64,000 nucleotides of DNA from WHSM01 sp036375165. GTDB taxonomy: Bacteria > Actinomycetota > Actinomycetes > Mycobacteriales > Micromonosporaceae. The stretch lies in the NCBI GenBank assembly GCA_036375165.1, contig DASUSI010000155.1, positions 1 through 64,000 on the forward strand, written 5' to 3'. The notes beneath the pieces were generated by a model, which was given only the letters and a program-made list of their open reading frames with translations, was not told where the DNA came from and made no database searches. The position numbers were made by a program, and so were the translations under genes. This document shows positions 22,133 to 30,525 of the stretch, in pieces. Position 1 is the stretch's first letter. Every line of letters begins with the position of its first letter.

Positions 22133-24604
22133 CTACCCGGGGGCAGGGGACTCTGGCGGGTCACAGATGAACTTCGGCTCGGCCTTGTACCGCCAGAAGA
22201 ACCGCTCTCGCCTGATTTCCTTACCATCCACGTAGAACAAACGCCACGCCTCCTGGGAGAACCCGGGAATGCCCTCGGTCGGGATGCAGTCCTTGCCCGT
22301 GAGGTGCTTCGTCTCAGGCTCTGTGGGGTTGGTCTTCGGCCCCCACTTGGGCTTGATCGTGTACCGCTTGGTGCTCCACATCGACACCGTGATCGACGTG
22401 TCGGTGTACGAGGTGTCGATCACCACGCCGTGCCTGGAATCGTTTTTGAACTTCAGGTCCAGCGACGGGTAGAACACCGTCGCCTCGATCACCGAGGGAT
22501 AACGGCTGATGTAGTAACCGTGCGGCTGGTGGTAGACGTCCACCATGCCCGCGTAGAAGCTGGCGTTGTACAACGTGGTTGCGAACTGTGAGATGCCGCC
22601 CCCCACGTGGTTCTTGATCTCCCCGTTCAGGATCACCGGGGCGTCCACGTACCCCTGGGCGTAGCTACGCTCCCCGGTGTACCCGTTCAGGCTGAAGTTC
22701 TTGCCCGGCAGCACCAGGGCGTTGTCCACCTCGTCGGCGATCACCAGGATGTTCTTGTTGCGGTCCTGACCCCCGGCGAAATACGTGGTGAACGTGGAGA
22801 TCCGCTCCTTGATCCCGAGCTTGGAGATCCGCTCCTTGGTTACCTTGGGTTTCTTGGTGACCAGGTCGCCCGGAATCTTGCGGGGGGCGGGCTGACGCAA
22901 CGCTGGCAGCATCACCTTGGCGAGCTTCTTCAGGTTGACCACCTTGCCGATGGCCTCATCGGTCACGACGAGCTTGCCGGCCCGGATCGCGGGTTCGGCA
23001 TCCTTGGCAGCCAGTTCCACCCGGGCCAGCTCAGGTTTCGCCGCGGCCCGCAGTCTCCTCGGGTCGACTTTCGGAACGATCTCACCCCGCCGGTCGGACT
23101 CCATCAGGAGGCTCTTCGCGATCGCCTGCCGCGAGATGGTGAAGTCACCTCGCGGAGTGGACACCACCACGGGCGCGGCCACCGCGGGTCCCGCCAACTC
23201 GGTGAGCAGCTTGTCGACTTCCTCCTTGGTGGTCGCCGCCTCGATCTGCACGATCGGCACCACGACGGGCCCGCCACGCAGCCACCCGACGCGCAACGCG
23301 GCGGCCGACCGGTCCGGGTCCAGCCCCTTGCCGGACTCCGGATAGATGGGCTTCGGAGTCAGGCCCTGATACCGGATCGCGGGTCGCGCCAGCTTCTCGG
23401 TGGCCGCGGCCCCCAGCTTCTGGAGTACGTCATCGAGCTTGGCGGCGTCGACCCGTACCACCGGGTCGACCTCCCGCTCGCCGAACAGCACGGTGAATGG
23501 ATTCGGCCAGCGTTGCACCGCCTGCTTGGCGGTGGCCTGATAGTCGATCGCCAGACCGACGTCCTTGGGCTTGATGGTGGCGTCGGCATCACCGATCCGG
23601 ACCGGCACCGGCTGGTCCACCCGCTTGCCAAGTCCGGTTTTCAGCGTGCTGGCAGCCTCCGCCGGATTCCGGCCACCGATGTCCACACCGAGCACCGTGG
23701 TGCCGCGTGGCACTTCACCCGCGAAAACCATCGCGCCACCGGTCAGTGTCAGCAGCAGCGTCCCGGCCGCGGCACCGGCAATCGCGGGCACCAGCCACTT
23801 CGGACGCTGGCCGCCCGGCTGCCTGCCGAAACCGCCGCCCTGGTGTCCCGGCGGCGGTGGGACCCCCGGCGGGCCGGGCGGGAAGTCGCCCGGACCCGGA
23901 TGTCCCGATGGAAAACCGGGTTGGGCCGGTGGGACTCCGGGTGGAGCCGACGAGGCGAACTCTGAGGCACCGGCACCCGGCGGTGGCATCCCTGGGGGGT
24001 ACGGCATGGCAGCCGCGGCCGGTGGGCTGACCGGCAGGGTGATGGTCGGTGGGTCGTCCGACGTCCGTGGCATGTCCGGTCGGGGACCAGAGACCGGCAG
24101 GTACGACGTCTGGGACGCGCCCTGCGGTGGCTGTGTCGGCTGGACCGGCGGGTGGTGTCCGGCAGGGACCGGGCCGCCGGGGACCGGGGCACCACCGACA
24201 GCCGGATGACCGCCGGGAACCGGAGCACCTCCGGGAGCGGCGGCGGGCGGATCAGGCGTCTCCTCCGGCTCGGGTTGGAACCACCCGAACGTCTCGACAT
24301 CCGATCCCGGATCCGACTGCGGTGCGCCGGGCTGTCGCCTGGGCAGGGGGGGCGGCGCGGCTACCGGCTGCGCGGCATGGTCGGCCACCGGGCCGATCCC
24401 ATGCCCGGCGACACCCGGCATCGTCGCGTCGTCCTCTGCCTCACGAACGGTTCGGCCAACGGCCGGGCGAAATGCCGCCCCACCGGCCCGGCCGGTGGTT
24501 GGCGGACCGCCTGGCGCGGCCTGGGGCCGGGCCAGGTGGAACTCGGCTGTCTCGTCGGACAGTCGGGCAAGGTGTGCACTGCCGGGATCGGGTGACGCAC
24601 TCAC
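22133..24604 (-). CDS. VanW-family cell-envelope protein
   Basis: About 823 residues. A Pro/Gly-rich cytosolic region (to about 265) leads to one membrane helix (KWLVPAIAGAAAGTLLLTLT), two extracellular repeats of the peptidoglycan-binding type found with VanW (GVDIGGRNPAEAASTLKTGL and the later DPVVRVDAAKLDDVL region), and a C-terminal VanW domain: ERISTFTTYFAGGQDRN, FSLNGYTGERSYAQGY and VGGGISQFATTLYNAS. VanW domains occur in glycopeptide-resistance clusters, but stand-alone forms are common wall proteins of unknown role. Start is GTG 24604; a TTG nine bases earlier is possible. Confidence 0.82.
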   Translation of the reverse strand: MSASPDPGSAHLARLSDETAEFHLARPQAAPGGPPTTGRAGGAAFRPAVGRTVREAEDDATMPGVAGHGIGPVADHAAQPVAAPPPLPRRQPGAPQSDPGSDVETFGWFQPEPEETPDPPAAAPGGAPVPGGHPAVGGAPVPGGPVPAGHHPPVQPTQPPQGASQTSYLPVSGPRPDMPRTSDDPPTITLPVSPPAAAAMPYPPGMPPPGAGASEFASSAPPGVPPAQPGFPSGHPGPGDFPPGPPGVPPPPGHQGGGFGRQPGGQRPKWLVPAIAGAAAGTLLLTLTGGAMVFAGEVPRGTTVLGVDIGGRNPAEAASTLKTGLGKRVDQPVPVRIGDADATIKPKDVGLAIDYQATAKQAVQRWPNPFTVLFGEREVDPVVRVDAAKLDDVLQKLGAAATEKLARPAIRYQGLTPKPIYPESGKGLDPDRSAAALRVGWLRGGPVVVPIVQIEAATTKEEVDKLLTELAGPAVAAPVVVSTPRGDFTISRQAIAKSLLMESDRRGEIVPKVDPRRLRAAAKPELARVELAAKDAEPAIRAGKLVVTDEAIGKVVNLKKLAKVMLPALRQPAPRKIPGDLVTKKPKVTKERISKLGIKERISTFTTYFAGGQDRNKNILVIADEVDNALVLPGKNFSLNGYTGERSYAQGYVDAPVILNGEIKNHVGGGISQFATTLYNASFYAGMVDVYHQPHGYYISRYPSVIEATVFYPSLDLKFKNDSRHGVVIDTSYTDTSITVSMWSTKRYTIKPKWGPKTNPTEPETKHLTGKDCIPTEGIPGFSQEAWRLFYVDGKEIRRERFFWRYKAEPKFICDPPESPAPG

Positions 24605-24767
24605 GATTGTCAACGCTTTCGGTTACGGGTAGGCGCAGCACGACAGGCACTACGCGGCAACGAACGAGGCACCTCCGGGGTGCCCGCTCCGAATCGTAAT
24701 GGGCGTGCTGTGGTGCTGGCATGCCGTGAAGGCCCCGGACAGCACATGGCAGGGGACATCCTGGCTG

Positions 24768-25193
24768 CTACCCGCCAGACCCGGCAATCCACTCCGGGCC
24801 CTTTCCAACCAGGGCGAAATAAGCGCCCGCGGCGGCGGCCACGGAGCCCACCAACGGCAGACCGAGTGCCACCCAATCGTTTCCAGCGAGCACCACGTCG
24901 CCTTCCGTGGTCCCCCCGGCCAGCACCACGATGATCAGAAACCACGCCAAGGCGGGCAGCATCGTCACCGGGCGCGATCGACCTAACCAGCGGGCCAGCC
25001 ACGGCAGGCCCAGATTGCCCACCACCGCGAGCAACAGAGCCACGGGAGCCCGTACCCCCCCCACCCGCAACGGGACCAGGAACGCCTCGCACACCGCGGC
25101 CAGTACGGCCAACCAGACCACCAGCGCGCCGCCCGCGATCCGGACGACGGTCTCCGCGGGCCGGGGGGCGGCAGGCGCAGCGGTCGAACTCAC
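24768..25193 (-). CDS. Membrane protein downstream of mshB
   Basis: 141 residues, four membrane helices: ALVVWLAVLAAVCEAFLV, PVALLLAVVGNLGLPWL, MLPALAWFLIIVVLAG and GLPLVGSVAAAAGAYFAL. The GTG start overlaps the mshB stop (GTGA), so it is translationally coupled to mshB. A membrane protein stands after mshB in mycobacteria too (Rv1171, from memory). Function unknown. Confidence 0.75.
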   Translation of the reverse strand: MSSTAAPAAPRPAETVVRIAGGALVVWLAVLAAVCEAFLVPLRVGGVRAPVALLLAVVGNLGLPWLARWLGRSRPVTMLPALAWFLIIVVLAGGTTEGDVVLAGNDWVALGLPLVGSVAAAAGAYFALVGKGPEWIAGSGG

Positions 25194-26107
25194 CCGCGGA
25201 GCGTAGCGGGAGCCGGCGGAGCTGCCACGTCGAGCCCGGCGAGCAGGTCCTCCTCCCAGCCGTACGCTCCGGTGGCCGGCCCCCGCTCCCCCGCTGCCAG
25301 CACGTAGTACTCCACCCCCATCGCTTCCACCCCCGCGTTGCGGGCCAGCGAGAACAGCCAGGAGTCCGAGGGAATCTGGGTGGCGTGGGCGCGCAACGCG
25401 GCGGTCTTCGTCTCGGCGTACCCGGTGGCGTCGATCCGCGCCGTGACCTCCTCGTCCGGGGTCCCGAAGGGCAGTTCCGAGACATCGGTCACTCCGGCGA
25501 ACGGGTTGTCCGCCGACGCGCCGAAATGCTCCATGCCGGCGGCCAGGGTGCTCCTCGGTACCGCGGTCCAGTACACCTTGCGGACCTGCCACACGTCGCC
25601 GTCACCGAACGACGGATCGGCCGCCAGCTCCACCGCCCGCGTCGCCGCCCGGTGTGCCTGGATGTGGTCCGGGTGCCCGTAGAAGCCGTTCGGGTCGTAC
25701 GTGACCAGCACGTGCGGGCGAACCTCCCGGAGCACCGCCACCAGGTGACCAGCCGCATCCGTCAGATCCGCACCCCAGAACGCCCGCGGATGGTGGTTGC
25801 TGGGGGTGTCCATCATTCCGCTGTCCCGGTAGCGGCCGGTACCGCCCAGAAACCGGCGGTCCGTCACCCCCAGCGCGTCGCACGCCGCATGCCACTCCGC
25901 GATCCGGTAGCCACCCAGTTGGTCGGCCCGCCCTGCGGCAAGCTGGTGCAGCTCCGGCACGTGGATCTCGCCTTCCTCACCCAGGGTGCAGGTCACCAGC
26001 GTGACGTGGGCGCCCTCGGCGGCGTACCGGGCCATCGTCGCGCCGGTCCCGATGACTTCGTCGTCTGGGTGGGCGTGCACGAAGATCAATCTTGGCTGCT
26101 CAGACAC
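25190..26107 (-). CDS. mshB: Mycothiol biosynthesis deacetylase MshB
   Basis: 305 residues of the LmbE/PIG-L zinc deacetylases. AHPDDE at 12-17 supplies two metal ligands and the catalytic Asp, and FYGHPDHIQAHRA supplies the third His. The extended C-terminal part with YAETKTAALRAHATQ and the final domain fits MshB rather than Mca. It deacetylates GlcNAc-Ins to GlcN-Ins, the second committed step to mycothiol. Start is GTG at 26107. The divergent neighbour is the S9-family gene. Confidence 0.92.
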   Translation of the reverse strand: MSEQPRLIFVHAHPDDEVIGTGATMARYAAEGAHVTLVTCTLGEEGEIHVPELHQLAAGRADQLGGYRIAEWHAACDALGVTDRRFLGGTGRYRDSGMMDTPSNHHPRAFWGADLTDAAGHLVAVLREVRPHVLVTYDPNGFYGHPDHIQAHRAATRAVELAADPSFGDGDVWQVRKVYWTAVPRSTLAAGMEHFGASADNPFAGVTDVSELPFGTPDEEVTARIDATGYAETKTAALRAHATQIPSDSWLFSLARNAGVEAMGVEYYVLAAGERGPATGAYGWEEDLLAGLDVAAPPAPATLRG

Positions 26108-26267
26108 CCGTTCACTGTACGCACCGGCCTGTCCGGGGGCACCGACGATGATCATCAGGCCAGGACAGCGGGGGTTTCCCCGCGCCGGACACCGAGATCG
26201 TCCTGAAAGGGGCGAACTTTCCGCGAGAACGCTCGACCAGCGCCCTGGAAGCCGCGACCATCGGAAG

Positions 26268-28196
26268 GTGGGCCCCGCGCAGGTCGAGCCGAGTCGTACC
26301 GGGCACCCCCGGTACGAGCCGCACGCCGTGACCGTCTCCGATGACGGCTCCCGGGTGATGTACCTGCGCGCGGCCGGCCCGGACGACACCAGCGACCGGC
26401 TCTGGGTGTTCGACGTCAACACCGGAGTGGAGCGGCTGGTCACCGAAGCCCCGGTCCGGGAGTACGCCGCCGACACCGGATGCCGGGTCGTCGGGTACGT
26501 CACCGGAGAAGAATTGCACCGGGTACGACCCGGGGATCGCGAGCCGGTGCGGATACCGACGGCGGGAACGCCGTACGACGTCCGCCCGGACCCGACCGGA
26601 CGCCGCCTCGCATACCGCACCGGCAACACCCTGCGAGTGATCGACGAGCATGGTGCGGACGAGTTGCTCGCCGGGGAACCGGGGGTGGTCTGGGGCGGAA
26701 CCGACCGGGTGAGCACCGAGGTGTTCGGCCGGCGTCGCGGCTACTGGTGGTCGCCCGACGGAGAACGGGTGCTCGCCACCCGGCTGGACCGGGGCGACCC
26801 ACGAGCCCCCTGGCGACTGCCGGTGACCAGCCTGCATCTTCTGGAACTGGACGGCTTCTGGGTCGACGTCAGGTGGGACCGCCAGGGATACCCGCACCTC
26901 GCCGCGGTGACCTGGGGACAGCGCGGCGGACCACTGGCGACAGTGCTGCCGCGCAGCCAGCACCACGCCCTGGTGCTCGCGGTGGACTCCCGTACCGGCG
27001 AAACCCAGGTACACGCCGAAGTGGACGATCCGCGCTGGGTCTCGGTGACACCCGGCACCCCGGCATACCTGCCCGACGGCCGGGTGGTACTCGGTGGCGA
27101 ACTGAACCTGGACGCGGTGGAGACCCGTTGCCTGTTCGCCGACGGCATCCTGCTCACCCCGCCGCAGCTGTACGTGCGCCGACTGCTCGGCCGGCTGCCG
27201 GGCCCCGCCGAGCACGTGGTCGACCTGCTGGTGGAGGCCAGCGAGGGTGAGCCCAGTGAGCGGCACGTCTACCGGCTGCGACTCGCTGCCAAGTCGAGCA
27301 GCCCGGAAGTCACCCGGCTGACCACCGAGCCGGGCTGGCACACCGGGTACGGGGCGGGCAGCACGTTGGTGATCGCCTCGGAGTCACTGGACCACTCCGG
27401 GGTGCGCACCGTGGTGCGCGGCCCGGCCGGCGAGCATGAGATCCCACGGTCCGATTCCCGCGCTCCGAGAACGGCACAGTCCACACCACCCCGGCCGACA
27501 CTGAGTCGGGTGACCGACCGCCGACTGCCGTGCGCGGTGCTCTACCCCACCGAGCACGTGACCGGACGGAAACTGCCCGTTCTGGTGACGGTCACCGACA
27601 ACCAGGGCGTGGTGGCCGCACGCAGCCGGTGGTGGCGTCACCAGTGGTACGCCGACCAGGGCTTCGCGGTGGTGGTGATCGACGGCCGCGGCACCCCGGG
27701 TGTGTCCCCCGGCTTCGAGAAGGCGATCTACCGACGGGTTCTCGACGTGACACTCACCGACCAGACCGAAGGGCTCGCGGCGCTGGCGGCCAAGCACCCG
27801 GACCTGGACCTGGACCGGGTGGCGGTCCGCGGTTCCGGCCTGGGCGGCTCGATCGCGGTCGCGGCGGCGATCCGCCACCCGGACGTCTACCGGGTCGCCG
27901 TGGCGGAGGCACCGATCACCGACTGGACGGTGGAGCCGGTCGGCTTCGCGGAACGCTACCTGGGGTCGTACCACGACAACCCGGAGGCGTACGCGCAGCA
28001 CGATCTGGTGGCGGTGGCCAGCGAACTGGTCCGTCCACTGCTACTGATCAGTCCTCCTGACACGCCCCGGGACCGCCAGGCGCGCCGGCTGGTCGACGCG
28101 CTGCGCGCCGCCCGGCGGCCGTATCGGTTGGTCCCGGCGGCAACGGACCAGGACGTGCTGCGCTTCGTCCGTCGGGGACTCGAGACCGGGCCCTGA
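26268..28196 (+). CDS. S9-family (prolyl oligopeptidase/DPP4-like) protein with lost catalytic residues
   Basis: About 642 residues. The N-terminal two thirds form a beta-propeller (DGSRVMYLRAAG, WWSPDGERVLATRLD), the last 230 an alpha/beta-hydrolase domain (GFAVVVIDGRGTPGVSPGFE, AIRHPDVYRVAVAEAPITDW). In active DPP4-like enzymes the nucleophile motif reads GWSxGG; here it is G-S-G-L-G-G, placing Gly at residue 524, and no His follows in the C-terminal VPAATDQDV stretch where PGExH is expected. It therefore looks like a non-catalytic relative. Start is uncertain: GTG 26268 gives a sensible N-terminus but overlaps its only SD-like run. Confidence 0.75.
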   Translation: MGPAQVEPSRTGHPRYEPHAVTVSDDGSRVMYLRAAGPDDTSDRLWVFDVNTGVERLVTEAPVREYAADTGCRVVGYVTGEELHRVRPGDREPVRIPTAGTPYDVRPDPTGRRLAYRTGNTLRVIDEHGADELLAGEPGVVWGGTDRVSTEVFGRRRGYWWSPDGERVLATRLDRGDPRAPWRLPVTSLHLLELDGFWVDVRWDRQGYPHLAAVTWGQRGGPLATVLPRSQHHALVLAVDSRTGETQVHAEVDDPRWVSVTPGTPAYLPDGRVVLGGELNLDAVETRCLFADGILLTPPQLYVRRLLGRLPGPAEHVVDLLVEASEGEPSERHVYRLRLAAKSSSPEVTRLTTEPGWHTGYGAGSTLVIASESLDHSGVRTVVRGPAGEHEIPRSDSRAPRTAQSTPPRPTLSRVTDRRLPCAVLYPTEHVTGRKLPVLVTVTDNQGVVAARSRWWRHQWYADQGFAVVVIDGRGTPGVSPGFEKAIYRRVLDVTLTDQTEGLAALAAKHPDLDLDRVAVRGSGLGGSIAVAAAIRHPDVYRVAVAEAPITDWTVEPVGFAERYLGSYHDNPEAYAQHDLVAVASELVRPLLLISPPDTPRDRQARRLVDALRAARRPYRLVPAATDQDVLRFVRRGLETGP

Positions 28197-28319
28197 AGCC
28201 GCCTCTGCCGGACCTTTCCGCAGGTTGATGGTGGTCCGGGGAAGGTGTCACCGCCCGGGTTTCGGGGAACGGGACTCCTGACCGCTCGAAAGCCGAGCCC
28301 GAAGGAGACAGTGTTACCG

Positions 28320-28826
28320 ATGAGTGTCATCGAAGAACAGATCGAAGTGGACGTGCCACTGCGCACCGCCTATGACCAGTGGACCCAGTTCGAGAGCTTC
28401 CCGGAGTTCATGGAAGGCGTGGAGCGGGTCGAACAGCGTGGCGACACGTTGACACACTGGGTGACCAAGGTCGCCGGGGTGCGCCGCGAGTTCGACGCCC
28501 AGATCATCGACCAGGTGCCCGACCAACAGTTGTCCTGGCGGGTCGTCGAGGGGCCGAAGCACGACGGGACGGTGGTGTTCCTGCCGCACGGTGTCGACCA
28601 CACCGTTGTCCGGATGGCGATGGACTTCGAGCCCGAAGGCATCACCGAAAAGATCGGCGACGCCACCGGCATCGTGCGCAACCGGGTCCGCAGTGACCTC
28701 CGGAGGTTCAAGGAGTTCATCGAGGAGCGGGGCGTGCAGACCGGCGGCTGGCGCGGCGAGATCCGGCCCGGTGACCAGCCGAATCCCCGGGAATTCGGCC
28801 CCGGTGGCACGTCGGAACAGTGGTGA
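28320..28826 (+). CDS. SRPBCC (polyketide cyclase/dehydrase-like) protein
   Basis: 168 residues with the START-like helix-grip fold: IEEQIEVDVPLRTAYDQWTQFESFPEFMEGV is the N-terminal strand-helix block, here seen around residues 3-33, and FEPEGITEKIGDATGIVRNR leads to the long C-terminal helix. Such proteins bind hydrophobic ligands; stand-alone forms are common in actinobacteria and unassigned. ATG 28320 is preferred; a GTG three codons earlier is closer to AAGGAG and would make TTA the second codon. The next gene begins 10 bases after the stop. Confidence 0.82.
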   Translation: MSVIEEQIEVDVPLRTAYDQWTQFESFPEFMEGVERVEQRGDTLTHWVTKVAGVRREFDAQIIDQVPDQQLSWRVVEGPKHDGTVVFLPHGVDHTVVRMAMDFEPEGITEKIGDATGIVRNRVRSDLRRFKEFIEERGVQTGGWRGEIRPGDQPNPREFGPGGTSEQW

Positions 28827-28836
28827 GGACACCGAC

Positions 28837-29097
28837 ATGACGCGCGAGCCGGAATCGCCTGGCGCGGCCGGTGGGCCACGCGGGGTTGCCGCCGGGCAGC
28901 TGTCCGACGAGGACCTGCTTCGGGAGATCGAGAGTCTCGCCCGTACCCGGCAGGACACGCTTCGGCACGGCTCCGACTCGGCGCTGGCCGAACACGACCG
29001 GCGTACCGCGGAGCTGGAGGCGGAGTACCTGCGCCGGTTCCCGGGCCGGGAGATCGACCCGGAACGGCTGCGCGAGGGCGCCCGGCGTCGCCAGTGA
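28837..29097 (+). CDS. DUF6158 family protein
   Basis: 86 residues, highly charged and helical. LSDEDLLREIESLARTR, then TAELEAEYLRRFPGREIDPE, is the pattern I associate with DUF6158, an actinobacterial family of unknown function usually found with SRPBCC genes. GAGGA precedes the ATG, only ten bases after the SRPBCC stop, so the two form an operon closed by the hairpin at 29127. Confidence 0.78.
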   Translation: MTREPESPGAAGGPRGVAAGQLSDEDLLREIESLARTRQDTLRHGSDSALAEHDRRTAELEAEYLRRFPGREIDPERLREGARRRQ

Positions 29098-29126
29098 CCG
29101 GCGGCGGAACGCCGTACGCCGGATCG

Positions 29127-29161
29127 AACGGCGTGCCCGGAGGTTGCGCGGGCACGCCGTT
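29127..29161 (+). terminator. Hairpin after the DUF6158 gene
   Basis: A perfect 13-bp stem (29127-29139 with 29149-29161) and 9-base loop between the DUF6158 gene and the pterin dehydratase gene. No T-run. It ends only 18 bases before the next start, so it could also affect that gene's leader. Confidence 0.55.
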
Positions 29162-29179
29162 CGCGGCAGCGTAAGGAAC

Positions 29180-29479
29180 ATGGTCACCGTGCTCACCGCC
29201 TCGGAGTTGGAAACCGCGCTGCGTCAGCTGCCCGGCTGGACCGGGGACATCGAGGGGATCACCCGCACCTGCCGGGCTCCGGAGTTTCTCGCCGGAATCC
29301 GGCTGGTGGAGGCTGTCGCGGAGACCGCCGAACGCGCGGACCACCACCCCGACATCGATATCCGGTGGCGGCAGGTCACGTTCCGCCTGTCCACCCATTC
29401 CGCGGGCGGAGTGACCGCCAAGGATCTGGACCTGGCCGGCCGGATCAACGAGTTGGCCGGCGAGCACGGCTGTTCCTGA
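29180..29479 (+). CDS. 4a-hydroxytetrahydrobiopterin dehydratase (PCD)
   Basis: 99 residues. ADHHPDIDIRWRQVTFRLS holds the (E/K/H)xxxHHP active-site motif with two histidines, and LPGWTGDIEGITRTC is the conserved N-terminal block. It dehydrates 4a-hydroxytetrahydropterin during pterin recycling. The ATG at 29180 is only two to three bases from AAGGAA; the GTG three codons on has better spacing. A second, degenerate relative lies at 33957-34250. Confidence 0.88.
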   Translation: MVTVLTASELETALRQLPGWTGDIEGITRTCRAPEFLAGIRLVEAVAETAERADHHPDIDIRWRQVTFRLSTHSAGGVTAKDLDLAGRINELAGEHGCS

Positions 29480-29706
29480 CCCGAGTGAGGTTGTCCACAA
29501 CCGGGCCTGTCACCCAGCACGACGCTTCCAGAACCGTCTCGTCACAAGCCAGACTCCCTGCAAACCCGGTGTGACGGTGCGGCGTAACCTGTGCAGCGGC
29601 TACGGGGGGCCACCGTCGCGCGCCACGCATTCCGGGCGGACACGGCAGCCGGCACACCCCGCCGGTGAGGATTCGCAACAAGGTTGGCACTGTTGGGAGC
29701 AGACAG

Positions 29707-30522
29707 ATGACGACGACGGCGACGAAGCCGGCGCACCCCCCGGGGGCACGCCCGCGAGCCGCGATCACGGCGAGAACCTTGCGTACCGACCGATGGTGGC
29801 TTCCGCCGTTACTCACCGTGGTCGGGCTCACCGCCTGGGTGGGGTACGCGGTGTTCCGGACGTTCATGCACAAGTGGTACTGGGTTGACGACTACTCCTA
29901 TCTGACCCCGTTCTACTCGCCGTGCATCACGGACCGGTGTGTCCCGGAGGCCGCCCACTTCGGCACCTGGCTCCCCGGCTGGTGGCTCATCCCGGAGGCC
30001 GCCTTCAGCCTGTCCTTCCTGCTGCTGTTCCGGCTGACCTGCTACTACTACCGCAAGGCGTACTACCGCTCGTACTGGCTCTCGCCACCGGCCTGCGCGG
30101 TGCCCGACGGTCACAAGCGCTACACCGGCGAGACCCGGTTCCCGCTGATCTTCCAGAACGCCCACCGGTACGCCTTCTACGCCGCGTTCGTCATCTCGAT
30201 CATCAACACGTACGACGCGGCGCTGGCGATGCGCAGTCCCAGTGGGTTCGGACTCGGCCTGGGCAACATTGTCCTGTGGGGCAACGTGGTGATGCTCTGG
30301 GCGTACACCATCTCGTGCCACTCCTGCCGGCACATCATCGGCGGCCGGCTGAAGCACTTCTCCAAGCACCCGATCCGGTACCGGGCCTGGACCTTCGTCT
30401 CCCGGCTCAACGCCCGCCACATGGAGCTGGCCTGGACCACGCTCGCCACGCTCGCCGTGACGGACTTCTACATCATGGCGGTGGCCGCCGGCTGGATCTC
30501 CGACCTGCGGATCGTGGGGTAG
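29707..30522 (+). CDS. sdhC: Succinate dehydrogenase membrane anchor (Sdh1 type)
   Basis: 271 residues with five likely membrane helices (about 35-55, 95-117, 160-180, 195-215, 240-262). Histidines in FQNAHRYAFY, ISCHSCRHIIGG and NARHMEL are candidate haem or quinone ligands. It matches in size and place the anchor Rv0249c of mycobacterial Sdh1. It anchors the flavoprotein and iron-sulfur subunits and passes electrons to menaquinone. The ATG at 29707 has GGGAG seven bases upstream and starts the sdhCAB operon; the 227-base gap before it holds a TTGTCCACA (DnaA-box-like) at 29492 and the presumed promoter. Confidence 0.85.
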   Translation: MTTTATKPAHPPGARPRAAITARTLRTDRWWLPPLLTVVGLTAWVGYAVFRTFMHKWYWVDDYSYLTPFYSPCITDRCVPEAAHFGTWLPGWWLIPEAAFSLSFLLLFRLTCYYYRKAYYRSYWLSPPACAVPDGHKRYTGETRFPLIFQNAHRYAFYAAFVISIINTYDAALAMRSPSGFGLGLGNIVLWGNVVMLWAYTISCHSCRHIIGGRLKHFSKHPIRYRAWTFVSRLNARHMELAWTTLATLAVTDFYIMAVAAGWISDLRIVG

Positions 30523-30525
30523 GCG

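Noticed and set aside
29492..29500. DnaA box before sdhC
   Set aside because: A single TTGTCCACA match; alone it is not enough for a claim of control, so it was only noted with sdhC.
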